A stretch of 64,000 nt of DNA from Lachnospiraceae bacterium MC2017 (GTDB taxonomy: Bacteria > Bacillota > Clostridia > Lachnospirales > Lachnospiraceae), in NCBI GenBank assembly GCA_000701625.1, contig JNJK01000008.1, positions 144,882 to 208,881 on the forward strand. Direction: 5' to 3'. Within the stretch, counting starts at the first letter, position 1. Every line of letters starts with the position of its first letter. The notes under the pieces are model-generated. The model saw nothing but the letters and a program-made list of their open reading frames with translations. It ran no database searches and had not been told where the DNA came from. Below, piece by piece: positions 38,431-47,744 of this stretch. A program made the translations under genes and the position numbers.

Positions 38431-39357
38431 TTATAATTCCTTTTCTCTAAGTCCCATGAGAAGGGCTTCTGTACGGATCCTGTCAGCTATACCCATAGAA
38501 AATGCTGCTGCACTTCCCGCTGCGATACCCATGAGAAATGCATTATGATAGTCTGTTTCACTTCCGGATAATCCTGTAAGAAAACCTGCCACCATCGAGT
38601 CTCCGGAGCCAACAGTATTGACTACATTTCCTTCAGGAGCGGGCATAGAGTACTCTTCTCCGCTGTCAGTAACCAGTACAGCTCCGTCTCCCCCAAGTGA
38701 TACGAGCACGTTTCTTGCTCCCTGTTCCTGCAGCTTTTTAGCATATTTCAATGCATCGTCTCTGTTATTTATCTTTGTGTGGAAAAGTTCCTGAAGCTCA
38801 TCTCTGTTTGGCTTTACGAGAAACGGCTTGTACGGAATCAGTTCTCTAAGATATGATCCACCTGTATCCAATACGATACGGCAGCCGTCCTCCTGTGCTA
38901 CTGCATCGAGGATCCTTCTGTAACTGTCTCTCGGCATGGATACCGGAACACTTCCTGAAAGCACCAGCGTATCCGTGGGCTCAAGATCACGTATTTTGTC
39001 AATAAGGCGATCCAGATCTCTCGGCGTCATTGACGGTCCCTGACCATTGATCTCTGTTTCACCATTATCAGCCAGTACCTTTACATTTATACGTGAGCAT
39101 CCGCCCTTCAACTCTATAAAGTCATTTGCAACACCTTCATTCTTGAGTCTTCGCCCGATTTCCTCTCCTGTAAAACCTGCCAAAAAACCAAGAGCAGTAC
39201 TCTTAACCCCGAATCGTTTCAGAACCACGGAAACATTTATGCCCTTTCCTCCCGGCATGATCACTTCATTATCCGTTCTGTTTAGTGCCCTGCTCTTAAA
39301 ATCCGCTACCGACACTACGTAGTCCAACGATGGATTAAGTGTTACAGTGTAGATCAT
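38431..39357 (-). CDS. fruK: 1-phosphofructokinase family sugar kinase
   Basis: A 308-residue PfkB-family kinase: MIYTVTLNPSLDYVV at the N-terminus, GGKGINVSVVLKRFG (signature 1) and VNTVGSGDSMVAGFLTG (signature 2 with catalytic Asp). FruK and tagatose-6-phosphate kinase look alike; no PTS fructose gene is adjacent, so the substrate is unsure. The start at 39357 follows GGAGATTTATCAAAA; a longer reading overlaps the upstream kinase gene. Confidence 0.85.
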   Translation of the reverse strand: MIYTVTLNPSLDYVVSVADFKSRALNRTDNEVIMPGGKGINVSVVLKRFGVKSTALGFLAGFTGEEIGRRLKNEGVANDFIELKGGCSRINVKVLADNGETEINGQGPSMTPRDLDRLIDKIRDLEPTDTLVLSGSVPVSMPRDSYRRILDAVAQEDGCRIVLDTGGSYLRELIPYKPFLVKPNRDELQELFHTKINNRDDALKYAKKLQEQGARNVLVSLGGDGAVLVTDSGEEYSMPAPEGNVVNTVGSGDSMVAGFLTGLSGSETDYHNAFLMGIAAGSAAAFSMGIADRIRTEALLMGLREKEL

Positions 39358-39380
39358 TTTTGATAAATCTCCTCTCAAAA

Positions 39381-40676
39381 TCATAGAATAATCGTAAACA
39401 TTATAATACCATCTTTCCATCCAACGGAAATCTTTCCTTTGAGTGTGGAAACGATTTCCTGCGCCATGGAAAGACCTATGCCGAATCCCTTTTTTGCGCT
39501 GTTATGTGACTGATCGGCTCTAAAAAAACGGTCAAAGAAACGTGAATAATCAGCATCTGCTCCTGCAGCATAATTATTTAGGAATCTAAGCTTTACCCTC
39601 TTTCCTCTGTGTGAAAGAACAGCTCTGACTTCCCCGCCCTCATCGCAGTATTTTACCGCATTATCCATCATAATGGATATAAGTTCCTGCACCAGATTTT
39701 TATCGCTCATGAGCTCAATCCCCGATTCTGCCGTGAGTTCCAGTTTTTTTCCATCATTTTCAAGGATCGGTCTGAAAGATTCCGTAGTTTCTGTAAAGAT
39801 ATCCGATATATTCAGTTTTTCTATGACGATATTTGTATCATCTTCTTCCATTCGAGCGAGCCGGATAAGGTTATTTACAAGCATGGACAGCCTCTTTACC
39901 TGATTTAACGTACTTATCGTCCACTCATTTTCGCCATTCATCATCTGGATAACTTCTGTATTGGCCGAGATAATGGCTAACGGTGTCTTTAATTCATGTC
40001 CCGCATTCGTGACAAATTGTTTCTGTTTCTCAAAGCTCTGTATCACAGGAGCAATAGCTCTCTTTGAAAGTACTACCACCAGGATAAATACAATGAAATA
40101 CGCTGCAAGTCCTATTCCAGCCGACAGTTTCATTGTATTTTTAAGTCTCTCATCCTCATTTGTATAGTCCAGAAAAACAACTAGCGTATTTCCATTTTCT
40201 TGTTTTGACACTTTATACACATAACTCATGCTCCAAAATTTTCGCTTATCCTTATTGAGGCGTTTCCGCTCAAATATCTGATAAGCAATAGTGTCATTAT
40301 CGTCAGCTCTTATATAGCCAATAGAATGATTTGAAGCTATCGCTGCTTTCGCATATTCCTCAGCACCTTCCTCATCCACCGACGATATATGGTTCATTTC
40401 CATATCCTGTACTTTTCCGTCCGCATCCAATATCACACTAAAATACCTGGTCGCATAAGGGAATTCTGCCGTAATGTATGAATAAAGCTTATATTCGATA
40501 TCATCAAAGGAAGGCAGTTCACCGGAGTTTGCGCTGATAAGGTCCAGTTTTGCACGCACTTCATTAGTCATCTGGTAAACAGAGATCAGGTTTATAAGTC
40601 CAAGAACCACCAGCATAACTGCCAGTAGAGATCCCATTGCGATAAAGATAAATTTCCGCTGCAGCCTCTGTATCAT
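39381..40676 (-). CDS. Sensor histidine kinase
   Basis: A 431-residue two-span membrane kinase: first span about 10-33, extracytoplasmic sensor to about 165, second span 175-200, then HisKA with the phospho-His in NAGHELKTPLAIISANTEV and an ATPase domain with MDNAVKYCDEGG and GFGIGLSMAQEIV. Partner is the response regulator just upstream (18 bases). Signal unknown. Confidence 0.92.
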   Translation of the reverse strand: MIQRLQRKFIFIAMGSLLAVMLVVLGLINLISVYQMTNEVRAKLDLISANSGELPSFDDIEYKLYSYITAEFPYATRYFSVILDADGKVQDMEMNHISSVDEEGAEEYAKAAIASNHSIGYIRADDNDTIAYQIFERKRLNKDKRKFWSMSYVYKVSKQENGNTLVVFLDYTNEDERLKNTMKLSAGIGLAAYFIVFILVVVLSKRAIAPVIQSFEKQKQFVTNAGHELKTPLAIISANTEVIQMMNGENEWTISTLNQVKRLSMLVNNLIRLARMEEDDTNIVIEKLNISDIFTETTESFRPILENDGKKLELTAESGIELMSDKNLVQELISIMMDNAVKYCDEGGEVRAVLSHRGKRVKLRFLNNYAAGADADYSRFFDRFFRADQSHNSAKKGFGIGLSMAQEIVSTLKGKISVGWKDGIIMFTIIL

Positions 40677-40694
40677 CCGACCACCCCTTACTGC

Positions 40695-41360
40695 TTATTC
40701 TTGAACCAGGATAAATGAACCATTCTTTTCTCCTGTTATGAACACGTCTGCACTGACAGATTCGAGCTTTTTCCGGAGAAAAGATACATACATCCATACG
40801 ACTTCCTCCGTAACATCCTTATCATCTTTCCATATATGTTCAAAAATTGTTTGCGTAGACAGTTCTTTTCCGGGATTACGCATAAAGAAAGTCATTAGTT
40901 CCGCCTCTTTACTTGCAAGACGTATGGAATTTGTACACGACAGTTCCTGTTTTTCTATATCAAGCTTTACATTTCCAAATACCAATGGTCCCTGTGTTTT
41001 TTCGGTATCTCTGGTCAGTACACGAATGCGTGCCAGAAGTTCCTTCATTGCAAAAGGCTTCGTAAGGTAATCGTTCGCGCCTGCATCCAGACCTTCCACA
41101 CGATTTTCAACTTCTGCCTTTGCCGTGAGCATGAGTACAGGCGTATTATCTCCCGCTGCTCTCATTTCTCTGAGTACCTGCATCCCATCTTTTTTTGGCA
41201 TCATGATATCGAGAACCGCTACGTCAAAAACATGTTCACTGAGTTCCGCAGAAGCCTGCTCTCCGTCAAATACCTGTATGACATCATATCCCTGCAGTGT
41301 TATAACCGCTGCCAGTGCTCTTGCTAATTCTTTTTCATCTTCTGCCAATAAAAGTTTCAT
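40695..41360 (-). CDS. OmpR/PhoB-family response regulator
   Basis: A 221-residue regulator: receiver (LLAEDEKELARAL, VLDIMMPKKDG with the phospho-Asp, MLTAKAE, YLTKPF) and a C-terminal winged helix (about 125-221, LASKEAELMTFFMRNPGKEL, then EEVVWMYVSFLRKKL). Co-encoded with the sensor kinase downstream. The ATG overlaps the stop region of the preceding synthetase gene. Confidence 0.94.
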   Translation of the reverse strand: MKLLLAEDEKELARALAAVITLQGYDVIQVFDGEQASAELSEHVFDVAVLDIMMPKKDGMQVLREMRAAGDNTPVLMLTAKAEVENRVEGLDAGANDYLTKPFAMKELLARIRVLTRDTEKTQGPLVFGNVKLDIEKQELSCTNSIRLASKEAELMTFFMRNPGKELSTQTIFEHIWKDDKDVTEEVVWMYVSFLRKKLESVSADVFITGEKNGSFILVQE

Positions 41361-41362
41361 GA

Positions 41363-41983
41363 TCAGTTGTCCTCCCGGATCAGATCTCGTATCGTCTGCA
41401 TTGATACGTCCGTAGATGCCATCTCATCTGCACATCTCTTTAATTCTGATACTATGAGTTCTGTATTACTTATATTTTTCTTATATTTAAGCTGATGTTC
41501 CAATGCCGCCCATGAATCCATGGCTATTGTGCGAAGCTGTATCTCCGCATAAAATTTTCCCGGATTATTACCGTCTATATCTGTGTATGGTGCTTCAACA
41601 AGCAATATCATGTGATAGCTTCTATAACCGTTGGGTTTTACATTTTTTACGTAGTCTTTTTCATTTACGACCTGAACACCTGGAAATGATCGGATTAGTT
41701 CTACATTTCTATATATGTCGTCACGAAAAGCGCACACTACTCGTATTCCAATCGCATCATACAGCTCACGTAAAGCCGAATCAGGCGTTTCCGGAAGTCC
41801 TCGTCTGCGGCATTTTTCCCGCATACTGTCTTCTTCCTTTATTCGGGCAATGAGATGCTCAACGAGCTTTATTCCTGTTTTCTTTTTTTCTTCTGAGGAA
41901 TATTGCTTGATCTTTCCCTTAAGATCATCAAGCACGTGCTGCAATGATTCTTTACATCCTCCATAGATCCCGTTTTCTGCCAT
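41363..41983 (-). CDS. RelA/SpoT-domain (p)ppGpp synthetase-like protein
   Basis: A 206-residue single-domain nucleotidyltransferase of the small alarmone synthetase type: IGIRVVCAFRDDIYRNVELI, the YVKNVKPNGYRSYHMILL motif and an EIQLRTIAMDSWAALEHQL block match the RelA synthetase fold. It has no HD hydrolase or TGS domain. The start at 41983 follows AGGAGATACGAAAAT; an earlier TTG overlaps murI. It likely makes (p)ppGpp in response to expression rather than ribosome binding (inference from the class). Confidence 0.88.
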   Translation of the reverse strand: MAENGIYGGCKESLQHVLDDLKGKIKQYSSEEKKKTGIKLVEHLIARIKEEDSMREKCRRRGLPETPDSALRELYDAIGIRVVCAFRDDIYRNVELIRSFPGVQVVNEKDYVKNVKPNGYRSYHMILLVEAPYTDIDGNNPGKFYAEIQLRTIAMDSWAALEHQLKYKKNISNTELIVSELKRCADEMASTDVSMQTIRDLIREDN

Positions 41984-41999
41984 ATTTTCGTATCTCCTG

Positions 42000-42800
42000 T
42001 TAATCAACCGGCATTTTCAGAAGTTTCTCGCTTCTCTTTATCATTTCTTCTGTTCCAGAGGAATTTATTATTTTTATGGTACCTTTTCTGCCGTTTTTTT
42101 CTCTTAATAATCCCTTTTCTTCGAGCCGTCTCATAAGCTCTTTGCTGGTTCCGACGCTCCCGTCAATGATATTTACTGACGGATTATTGAGAAATGCTCT
42201 GAGATGAGGCCGTACAAATGGATAGTGGGTACATCCCAGAACTATTGTTTCCAGATTTTCAGATAAATAAGGCACCAGATGTTCTTCAAAGTATTTATCG
42301 AGGTCATCCCCGTTCAGGTCTCCTTCTTCTACAAATTCCATAAGACCTGCACAGGGAATGGATACTATTTCTTTGTCTCCACGATATTTATCAAGCAATT
42401 TGTGGTATTTTTCCTGAGCGATCGTCATGGGAGTTGCCATTACCACGATCTGTCCTCCATGATTATCTTCTACTGCCGGCTTTATCGCAGGTTCGATTCC
42501 GACTATAGGAAGATCGGTATATTTTTCTCTAAGCAGTCTTACTGCTGCGCTGGTTGCTGTATTACATGCAACTGCAAGACCTTTGATTCCCATATCGAGA
42601 AGTTTCTCTACTACATCAAAAGTTAATCTTCTTATTTCTTCCTGTGGTTTCGTTCCATAGGGTGCATTTGCTGAATCGCCGTAATAAATAAAGTCTTCTT
42701 CCGGCATGATTCGTACTGCCTGCTGCAATACGCTTAAACCGCCCAGACCTGAGTCCATAAATCCTATAGGCAGGTCTTCTGTAATCTTGATATGTTCCAT
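42000..42800 (-). CDS. murI: Glutamate racemase
   Basis: About 266 residues; supplies D-glutamate for peptidoglycan. GFMDSGLGGLSVL has the N-terminal motif, AVACNTATSAAV the first catalytic cysteine, and VLGCTHYPFV the second. The C-terminus (TIKIINSSGTEEMIKRSEKLL) is normal. Adjacent ATGs at 42803 and 42800 follow TTGGAG; either could be used. Confidence 0.94.
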   Translation of the reverse strand: MEHIKITEDLPIGFMDSGLGGLSVLQQAVRIMPEEDFIYYGDSANAPYGTKPQEEIRRLTFDVVEKLLDMGIKGLAVACNTATSAAVRLLREKYTDLPIVGIEPAIKPAVEDNHGGQIVVMATPMTIAQEKYHKLLDKYRGDKEIVSIPCAGLMEFVEEGDLNGDDLDKYFEEHLVPYLSENLETIVLGCTHYPFVRPHLRAFLNNPSVNIIDGSVGTSKELMRRLEEKGLLREKNGRKGTIKIINSSGTEEMIKRSEKLLKMPVD

Positions 42801-42850
42801 CATAAACTCCAAAAGTGTCTTAAATATGAAATCTGCAATTTTACGTGTGT

Positions 42851-43034
42851 ATTGTATAAGTAACTCTTGTCACGGCTCGGACAGACACTAAGCTCATGCA
42901 CTGTCCTCATAACCACGGAAATTTGTGCGAAACTCGCAGCATACGCTGCTCAAACAGTTCGCGCAAATTTCCTATTCGGACAGCACATTTGCTAAGTGCT
43001 GCCGGCTAATTGTTCCAAGAGTTACTTATACAAT
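42851..43034 (+). repeat. Structured repeat family C, copy 2
   Basis: Closing arms ATTGTATAAGTAACTCTTG and its exact complement CAAGAGTTACTTATACAAT (19 bp). Inside: GGCTCGGACAGACACTAAGC, CTGTCC with GGACAG, AAATTTGTGCGAA with TTCGCGCAAATTT, the AAACTC...CTCAAACAGTT loop around GCAGC-ATAC-GCTGC, and CTGCCGGCTAATTGTT. 43035-43210 continues with no gene; it has GTCTGTCCGAGCG and GCGCGTCACTC blocks that recall other copies. 42801-42850 shows nothing. Confidence 0.78.
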
Positions 43035-43215
43035 CCACACTCACACTTCAACAAAGTGCAATTTTTCGACTTTTTTTGCAGACACTTAATCATACGTCTT
43101 GAGTACTTCACATTTCAAGTATACTTTTCAATGCACAAACAGCGAAATGTCTGTCCGAGCGCGGAAAGAAATAATTATATGAGCTGCGCGCGTCACTCTC
43201 GCATTTAAAATTTCA

Positions 43216-43241
43216 AGAGGGTACAGTTTCCTGCACCCTCT
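43216..43241 (-). terminator. Hairpin after rhaB, probable terminator
   Basis: Minus strand GAGGGTGCAG pairs with CTGTACCCTC around GAAA, followed by TTGAAATTTT. It would end the microcompartment operon. Confidence 0.6.
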
Positions 43242-43289
43242 TTGTGTAAAACATTTGGCTATATGGTTAATTAAAAAAGGAAAAGCGTA

Positions 43290-44723
43290 TCAAAGTTTAC
43301 CACGGGCTATGATCTCGCCATCGGGCTCGTATTTCTGAACACCGAAGCTCTCAAAGATGCACTTACGTGCCTCCTGCAGGGACTTAAAATCGCCAGCCTG
43401 TATCATCTGAGCCACGATATTTCCAATACCTGTTGCCTCACCCGGTCCTGCTACTACAGTCTTGCCGGTCTTTCTGGCTGTCAGGCTGTTGATGAACGGA
43501 TTCATGGAACCGCCGCCAACGATGTGGATATCACTGAAACGTCTGCCGGAAAGATCTTCAAGTTCATCGATCGTTCTTGCATAAGCATCTACAAGACTCT
43601 GATATACAACACTTGCAACCTGCTCAAGCTTCTCCGGAACCTGCTGACCTGTTCTCCGGCAATAATCACGGATTTCTTCTGTCATATTCTCCGGTGCAAG
43701 GAAACAGTTATCATCTACATTTACTCTGGATGGGAAATCAAGATTTGCATATGCCATCTTGGAAAGCTCATCCCATGAGTAAGCGTCATTTGTCTCATGA
43801 CGAACAGACTGGATCATCCACAGACCCATGATATTCTTAAGATATCTAAATCTGTAATCATAACCACCTTCATTTGTAAAGTTGGCTTTCTGACTCTCAG
43901 GTGTACAGATAGCTTCCATATTTTCTACACCCATAAGCGACCATGTACCGGAACTGATATAAAGATTATCATCCTCCTTGAGAATCGGTACTGACATTAC
44001 AGCTGATGCAGTATCATGGCTTGCCGCCTTTACAACTACGCAGTCAAATCCTACCTCTTCCTGAATTTCCTTTGAAAGATGTCCTACGATGGTTCCTGGC
44101 ATCTTAAGTTCCTGGAAAATGCTCTTCTTGAATCCAAGCTTCTCGATCAGCTCATAATCCCACTGATGAGTAGTCGGACTCACAAGATTGGATGTGGAAG
44201 CCTCTGTGTACTCACTCATTGGAACACCTGTTAAGAGATACTGGAAATAGTCCGGCAGCATCAGAAGTGTCTCTGCCTTTTCGAGAAGCTCTGGTTCTGT
44301 CTTTTTAATTGCCATGAGCTGATAAATGGTATTAAAGATCGCATACTGGATACCGGTCTTTGCATACAGTTCTTTCTCAGGAATGATCTTGTAAACTTCC
44401 TCATCCATTCCCTTTGTACGGGAATCTCGATAACTTACTGTATCTCCGAGAAGTTTTCCTTCTTTATCGAGAAGAACAAAGTCAACGCCCCATGTATCAA
44501 TAGCAAGGTAATCAGGAATATTACCCGTTTCCTTACATTTTTTCAAACCCTTTACTATCTCGCCGAAAAGATAGTCCACGTCCCAGCAGAGATGTCCATT
44601 CTTTTTCTTCGGACCGTTGTCAAAACGATGGATTTCTTCCAGTGTTATCTTCCCATTATCAAGTTTACCGATTATATGACGTCCACTGGACGCACCAAAA
44701 TCAATCGCTAAATACTTATTCAT
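43290..44723 (-). CDS. rhaB: Rhamnulokinase
   Basis: A 477-residue FGGY kinase that phosphorylates L-rhamnulose. NKYLAIDFGASSGRHI is the RhaB-type N-terminus, DTWGVDFVLLD, KAASHDTASAVMSVP and the C-terminal DIHIVGGGSMNPFINSLTA complete the signature. It is the last gene of the microcompartment operon, after the DeoR regulator, tying that operon to rhamnose. Rhamnose isomerase is not in the window. Confidence 0.94.
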   Translation of the reverse strand: MNKYLAIDFGASSGRHIIGKLDNGKITLEEIHRFDNGPKKKNGHLCWDVDYLFGEIVKGLKKCKETGNIPDYLAIDTWGVDFVLLDKEGKLLGDTVSYRDSRTKGMDEEVYKIIPEKELYAKTGIQYAIFNTIYQLMAIKKTEPELLEKAETLLMLPDYFQYLLTGVPMSEYTEASTSNLVSPTTHQWDYELIEKLGFKKSIFQELKMPGTIVGHLSKEIQEEVGFDCVVVKAASHDTASAVMSVPILKEDDNLYISSGTWSLMGVENMEAICTPESQKANFTNEGGYDYRFRYLKNIMGLWMIQSVRHETNDAYSWDELSKMAYANLDFPSRVNVDDNCFLAPENMTEEIRDYCRRTGQQVPEKLEQVASVVYQSLVDAYARTIDELEDLSGRRFSDIHIVGGGSMNPFINSLTARKTGKTVVAGPGEATGIGNIVAQMIQAGDFKSLQEARKCIFESFGVQKYEPDGEIIARGKL

Positions 44724-44744
44724 CTTTATACTCCTTCTATATGT

Positions 44745-45512
44745 TCACTCCTCAGGATACATACACCGAATGCCCAGATCACGGAATACATCCAGCCATT
44801 TATCTGAAGGTTTTTCATCAGTCACTACGATGTTTGCCTTGCTCACATCGCAGATCTTTGAAAAAGCAATTTTATCAAATTTAGTATGATCGACAGCAAC
44901 TATACATTGTCCTGCCGACTGGATCATCATCCGTTTTGTCTCTGAAAAAAGTTCATTACCATCCGTAATTCCCTTCCCCATATCAATACCTTTACAGCTG
45001 ATGATCGCCTTATCTGCATTAAATATACCGAGTCCCTCTACAGCTCTCGGTCCGGTAAGTGCCAAAGACCCCTCCTGCATCGTGCCGCCGGATGAAATGA
45101 TATTCCAATCCGAAACATCCGAAAGCTCTATCATCACTTCTATGGAATTTGTAATGATCGTCAGATGCTTCTTATCTTTAAGAGCTCTTGCTATGAAAAC
45201 TCCTGTCGTTGACGGATCAAGAATAATATGATCATCGTCCTCGATAAGCTTTGATATCAGGGCTGCAATTTTTTGCTTCCCAGGAATATTCTTTTTCTTC
45301 CGGACATTGAACGGCATATCTATGCTGGCATTTTCATTAAGAACCGCACCGCCATATCCTTTTATCGCGAGACCATCTTTATCCAGTTTATCCAGATCCC
45401 TTCGAATGGTTTCCTCTGAAACATTAAAATTCTTTGATAATTCGGATACAACTACTTTCTTATTCGCCTGCAGTTCTTCCAGAATCAAATTCCGTCTTTC
45501 CGCTGCTAACAT
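44745..45512 (-). CDS. DeoR-family transcriptional regulator
   Basis: A 255-residue repressor-type protein: N-terminal HTH (VVVSELSKNFNVSEETIRRD, residues 20-45) and the DeoR C-terminal sugar-phosphate sensor (DPSTTGVFIARAL, TNSIEVMIEL, SSGGTMQEGSLALTG, DHTKFDK). The start at 45512 follows GAGGAGG; a longer frame to 45539 covers that site. It sits between PduT and rhaB in the operon it probably controls, perhaps answering rhamnulose-1-phosphate. Confidence 0.9.
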   Translation of the reverse strand: MLAAERRNLILEELQANKKVVVSELSKNFNVSEETIRRDLDKLDKDGLAIKGYGGAVLNENASIDMPFNVRKKKNIPGKQKIAALISKLIEDDDHIILDPSTTGVFIARALKDKKHLTIITNSIEVMIELSDVSDWNIISSGGTMQEGSLALTGPRAVEGLGIFNADKAIISCKGIDMGKGITDGNELFSETKRMMIQSAGQCIVAVDHTKFDKIAFSKICDVSKANIVVTDEKPSDKWLDVFRDLGIRCMYPEE

Positions 45513-45562
45513 AAATTTCTGTTCCTCCTCGTACTTCATCCGGCACAGAGGGTGCGTCCTTG

Positions 45563-46111
45563 TCAGAGAACCGACCGACAGATCTGCTCATCAGGATGTG
45601 CGATAACAGATGAAGAAAGGTACATTCCCTTATCCGAGATCGAATCCCGTGCCTTATCGATCGCCGCCTGTACTGCCGCAACTTCTCCTGTAAGGAACAT
45701 ATAGGACTTTCCGCACATTCCCTTTGCTATCCGGATCTCTATGAGGTTCACTATTGCGGTCTTTGCAGCTATATCGGCTGCGACCAGAATAGATGCCACA
45801 TCATATGTTTCCAAGATGCCAAGGGCATTTACATCCTTTACCTCAGTTGTGCCATAGATTGCAGGAAAAATGCTTTCATGCGGATTTCCGAGAACCATAC
45901 TGTCGATAAGTTCATCCGGAAAATCCTTTTCCGCTGCATCTACTGCTGCCTTTACCGCACTCAGATCACCTGCGATAATGGCTATATATTTGCCGGGACA
46001 TACCGTTTCCGCCTCTATCAGTTCTACATTAGAGGTCTTTACCATACGATCCGCAGCCGTGACACCCTGTGATACTGTTCTGAATTCTATCATTCCTACG
46101 GCTCTGCTCAT
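45563..46111 (-). CDS. pduT: Tandem-domain BMC shell protein PduT
   Basis: A 182-residue trimer-type shell protein with two BMC domains (1-90 and 95-182); both have the AADxxxK helix (TAADRMVKTS; VAADIAAKTAIVNL) and the second has GMCGKSYMFLTGEV. In PduT homologues a central cysteine binds an iron-sulfur cluster at the pore; the Cys in GMCGK may be it. ATGA overlap with pduS implies coupled translation. Likely passes electrons across the shell with PduS. Confidence 0.88.
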   Translation of the reverse strand: MSRAVGMIEFRTVSQGVTAADRMVKTSNVELIEAETVCPGKYIAIIAGDLSAVKAAVDAAEKDFPDELIDSMVLGNPHESIFPAIYGTTEVKDVNALGILETYDVASILVAADIAAKTAIVNLIEIRIAKGMCGKSYMFLTGEVAAVQAAIDKARDSISDKGMYLSSSVIAHPDEQICRSVL

Positions 46112-47448
46112 CAGTCTGCGCCTCCGTTAATCATAACATATTGATTCGTAACTTCCATAACTCTTCCGGAAACAGACGCATGTATTCTTACGCTTAATGC
46201 ATTTTCCGGCGGAAGTGCGACTGTATCTCCTGCATTTACGTGATCTCCGACTGATACGGATGCCACTGCCGGTGCACCGATGTGCTGAGACAGAAGAACT
46301 TTTACTTTTCTTACACTCTTTACTTCATCATCAAGCGGTGCTTCTTTTTCATACTTTGTGACACCTAGTCTGGCTGCCAGCCGTTCCTCCGGTGCTTTTC
46401 TCCCATCCCGCATAGGGCTTACCGGTCGAGCTTCTACATCCGACGGTGCTTTTACGCCGTTCTTTCGGAGACCGTTTTTATACTCAGTGATGAGCGTTCT
46501 CGGCTGCAATCCCTGAGGGCATGAATACTGCTCGCAAAGTCCACAACCACTGCAAAAAAATGTATTTAAGAAAGGATGCAGATCAGTAAAATCACGATTT
46601 GCTGCCGCACGCATAAAGAGATGCGGCTCTATTGGATGCCCAAGCGCATGTCTCGGACAGAGATCCGTACACATCTGACACTGACAGCATATCGATGCCG
46701 CCCTTTTAAGTCCGACTGACGGTTCAGTTTTCTTCTTTAATACAAGCTTATGGTTTTCCGGTAAAACTATGATAGCATTTGTAGTCTTTGTCACAGGTGC
46801 ATCTCCGTCCTGTATACGTCCCATCATAGGACCACCCACAAAATAAACCGGATCCTTTACCGTGAGGCTTCCTGCCATAGATACCGTTTCACGGAGGCTG
46901 GTTCCCAACGGTACACGTACCGTTACAGGATCACTCACTTCTCCAACGATAGTTATAAGCTTGTCTGTAACCGGATGATCTTCATAAACCGCACGGTAAA
47001 TATTGTACATAGTTTCGACATTAAATACCGCAACCCCCTGCTCTATGGGAAGTCCGCCCGGTCGAACCACTTTTCCTGTGGCTTCATATATGAGAACAAC
47101 CTCATCTCCCATAGGATAGCTTGATGAAAGTTTATGAATAGAAAGAGCAGGATACCTGTCTATGTACTCTTCAAGTGCCTTTATCGTAGCTTCATACTCA
47201 GCTTTTATGCCGATGATACCTTTTTCAGCCTTCACAGTTTCGCGAACAAGTTCAAATGCCTTAAGGATTTCCTCCGCATGAACTTTCAGACACTGTCTGT
47301 GAAGCATTAAAAGTGGTTCACACTCTGCACAGTTAAGAAGAATCGTATCCGCTCTCTCATCCAGTTTTGCATAGGTTGGGAATCCGGCGCCACCGGCACC
47401 GACTATTCCCGCTCCTTGTAAGATATCTTTTAATTCACCGATCGTCAT
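46111..47448 (-). CDS. pduS: PduS-like RnfC-domain flavin/iron-sulfur protein
   Basis: A 445-residue protein: GAGIVGAGGAGFPTYAKL and NCAECEPLL in the RnfC/Nuo51-like FMN/NAD region, SLBB fold, two [4Fe-4S] sets (CCQCQMCTDLCPR and CSGCGLCEQYSCP) and a C-terminal barrel. In B12-type Pdu it reduces cobalamin. Here the diol dehydratase is a glycyl radical enzyme, so its role is more likely NADH recycling or electron export. TAATG overlaps the upstream stop. Confidence 0.9.
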   Translation of the reverse strand: MTIGELKDILQGAGIVGAGGAGFPTYAKLDERADTILLNCAECEPLLMLHRQCLKVHAEEILKAFELVRETVKAEKGIIGIKAEYEATIKALEEYIDRYPALSIHKLSSSYPMGDEVVLIYEATGKVVRPGGLPIEQGVAVFNVETMYNIYRAVYEDHPVTDKLITIVGEVSDPVTVRVPLGTSLRETVSMAGSLTVKDPVYFVGGPMMGRIQDGDAPVTKTTNAIIVLPENHKLVLKKKTEPSVGLKRAASICCQCQMCTDLCPRHALGHPIEPHLFMRAAANRDFTDLHPFLNTFFCSGCGLCEQYSCPQGLQPRTLITEYKNGLRKNGVKAPSDVEARPVSPMRDGRKAPEERLAARLGVTKYEKEAPLDDEVKSVRKVKVLLSQHIGAPAVASVSVGDHVNAGDTVALPPENALSVRIHASVSGRVMEVTNQYVMINGGAD

Positions 47449-47714
47449 TACTCCAGCCCAGTCCCTTCATCGATGATTCCTACTATTGCCGCATCTACCG
47501 GCGCGGTATCATTATCCGTGCCGATACGTGCAGCCGATCCTGTCGCTACAAGGACATATTCACCGATACCTGCTCCGATATTGTCGATAGCAACGATATG
47601 GGCTGTGCTTCCCTGCATACTCTTAACAAGTTCCACGATCATAAACTTGTTTCCGATAAGTTTTTCACATTTTCTGGTGGAAACCACGTTTCCAAGAACT
47701 TTTCCTACTAACAT
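47448..47714 (-). CDS. pduN: BMC pentameric vertex protein (EutN/CcmL family)
   Basis: An 88-residue BMC-P: MLVGKVLGNVVSTRKCEKLIG, VAIDNIGAGIGEYVLVATGSAAR, then PVDAAIVGIID. Five copies close each vertex of the polyhedral shell. It sits between pduL and pduS. Confidence 0.92.
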   Translation of the reverse strand: MLVGKVLGNVVSTRKCEKLIGNKFMIVELVKSMQGSTAHIVAIDNIGAGIGEYVLVATGSAARIGTDNDTAPVDAAIVGIIDEGTGLE

Positions 47715-47744
47715 GGCTGCCTCCCATGCGATTAAAGTATATTT

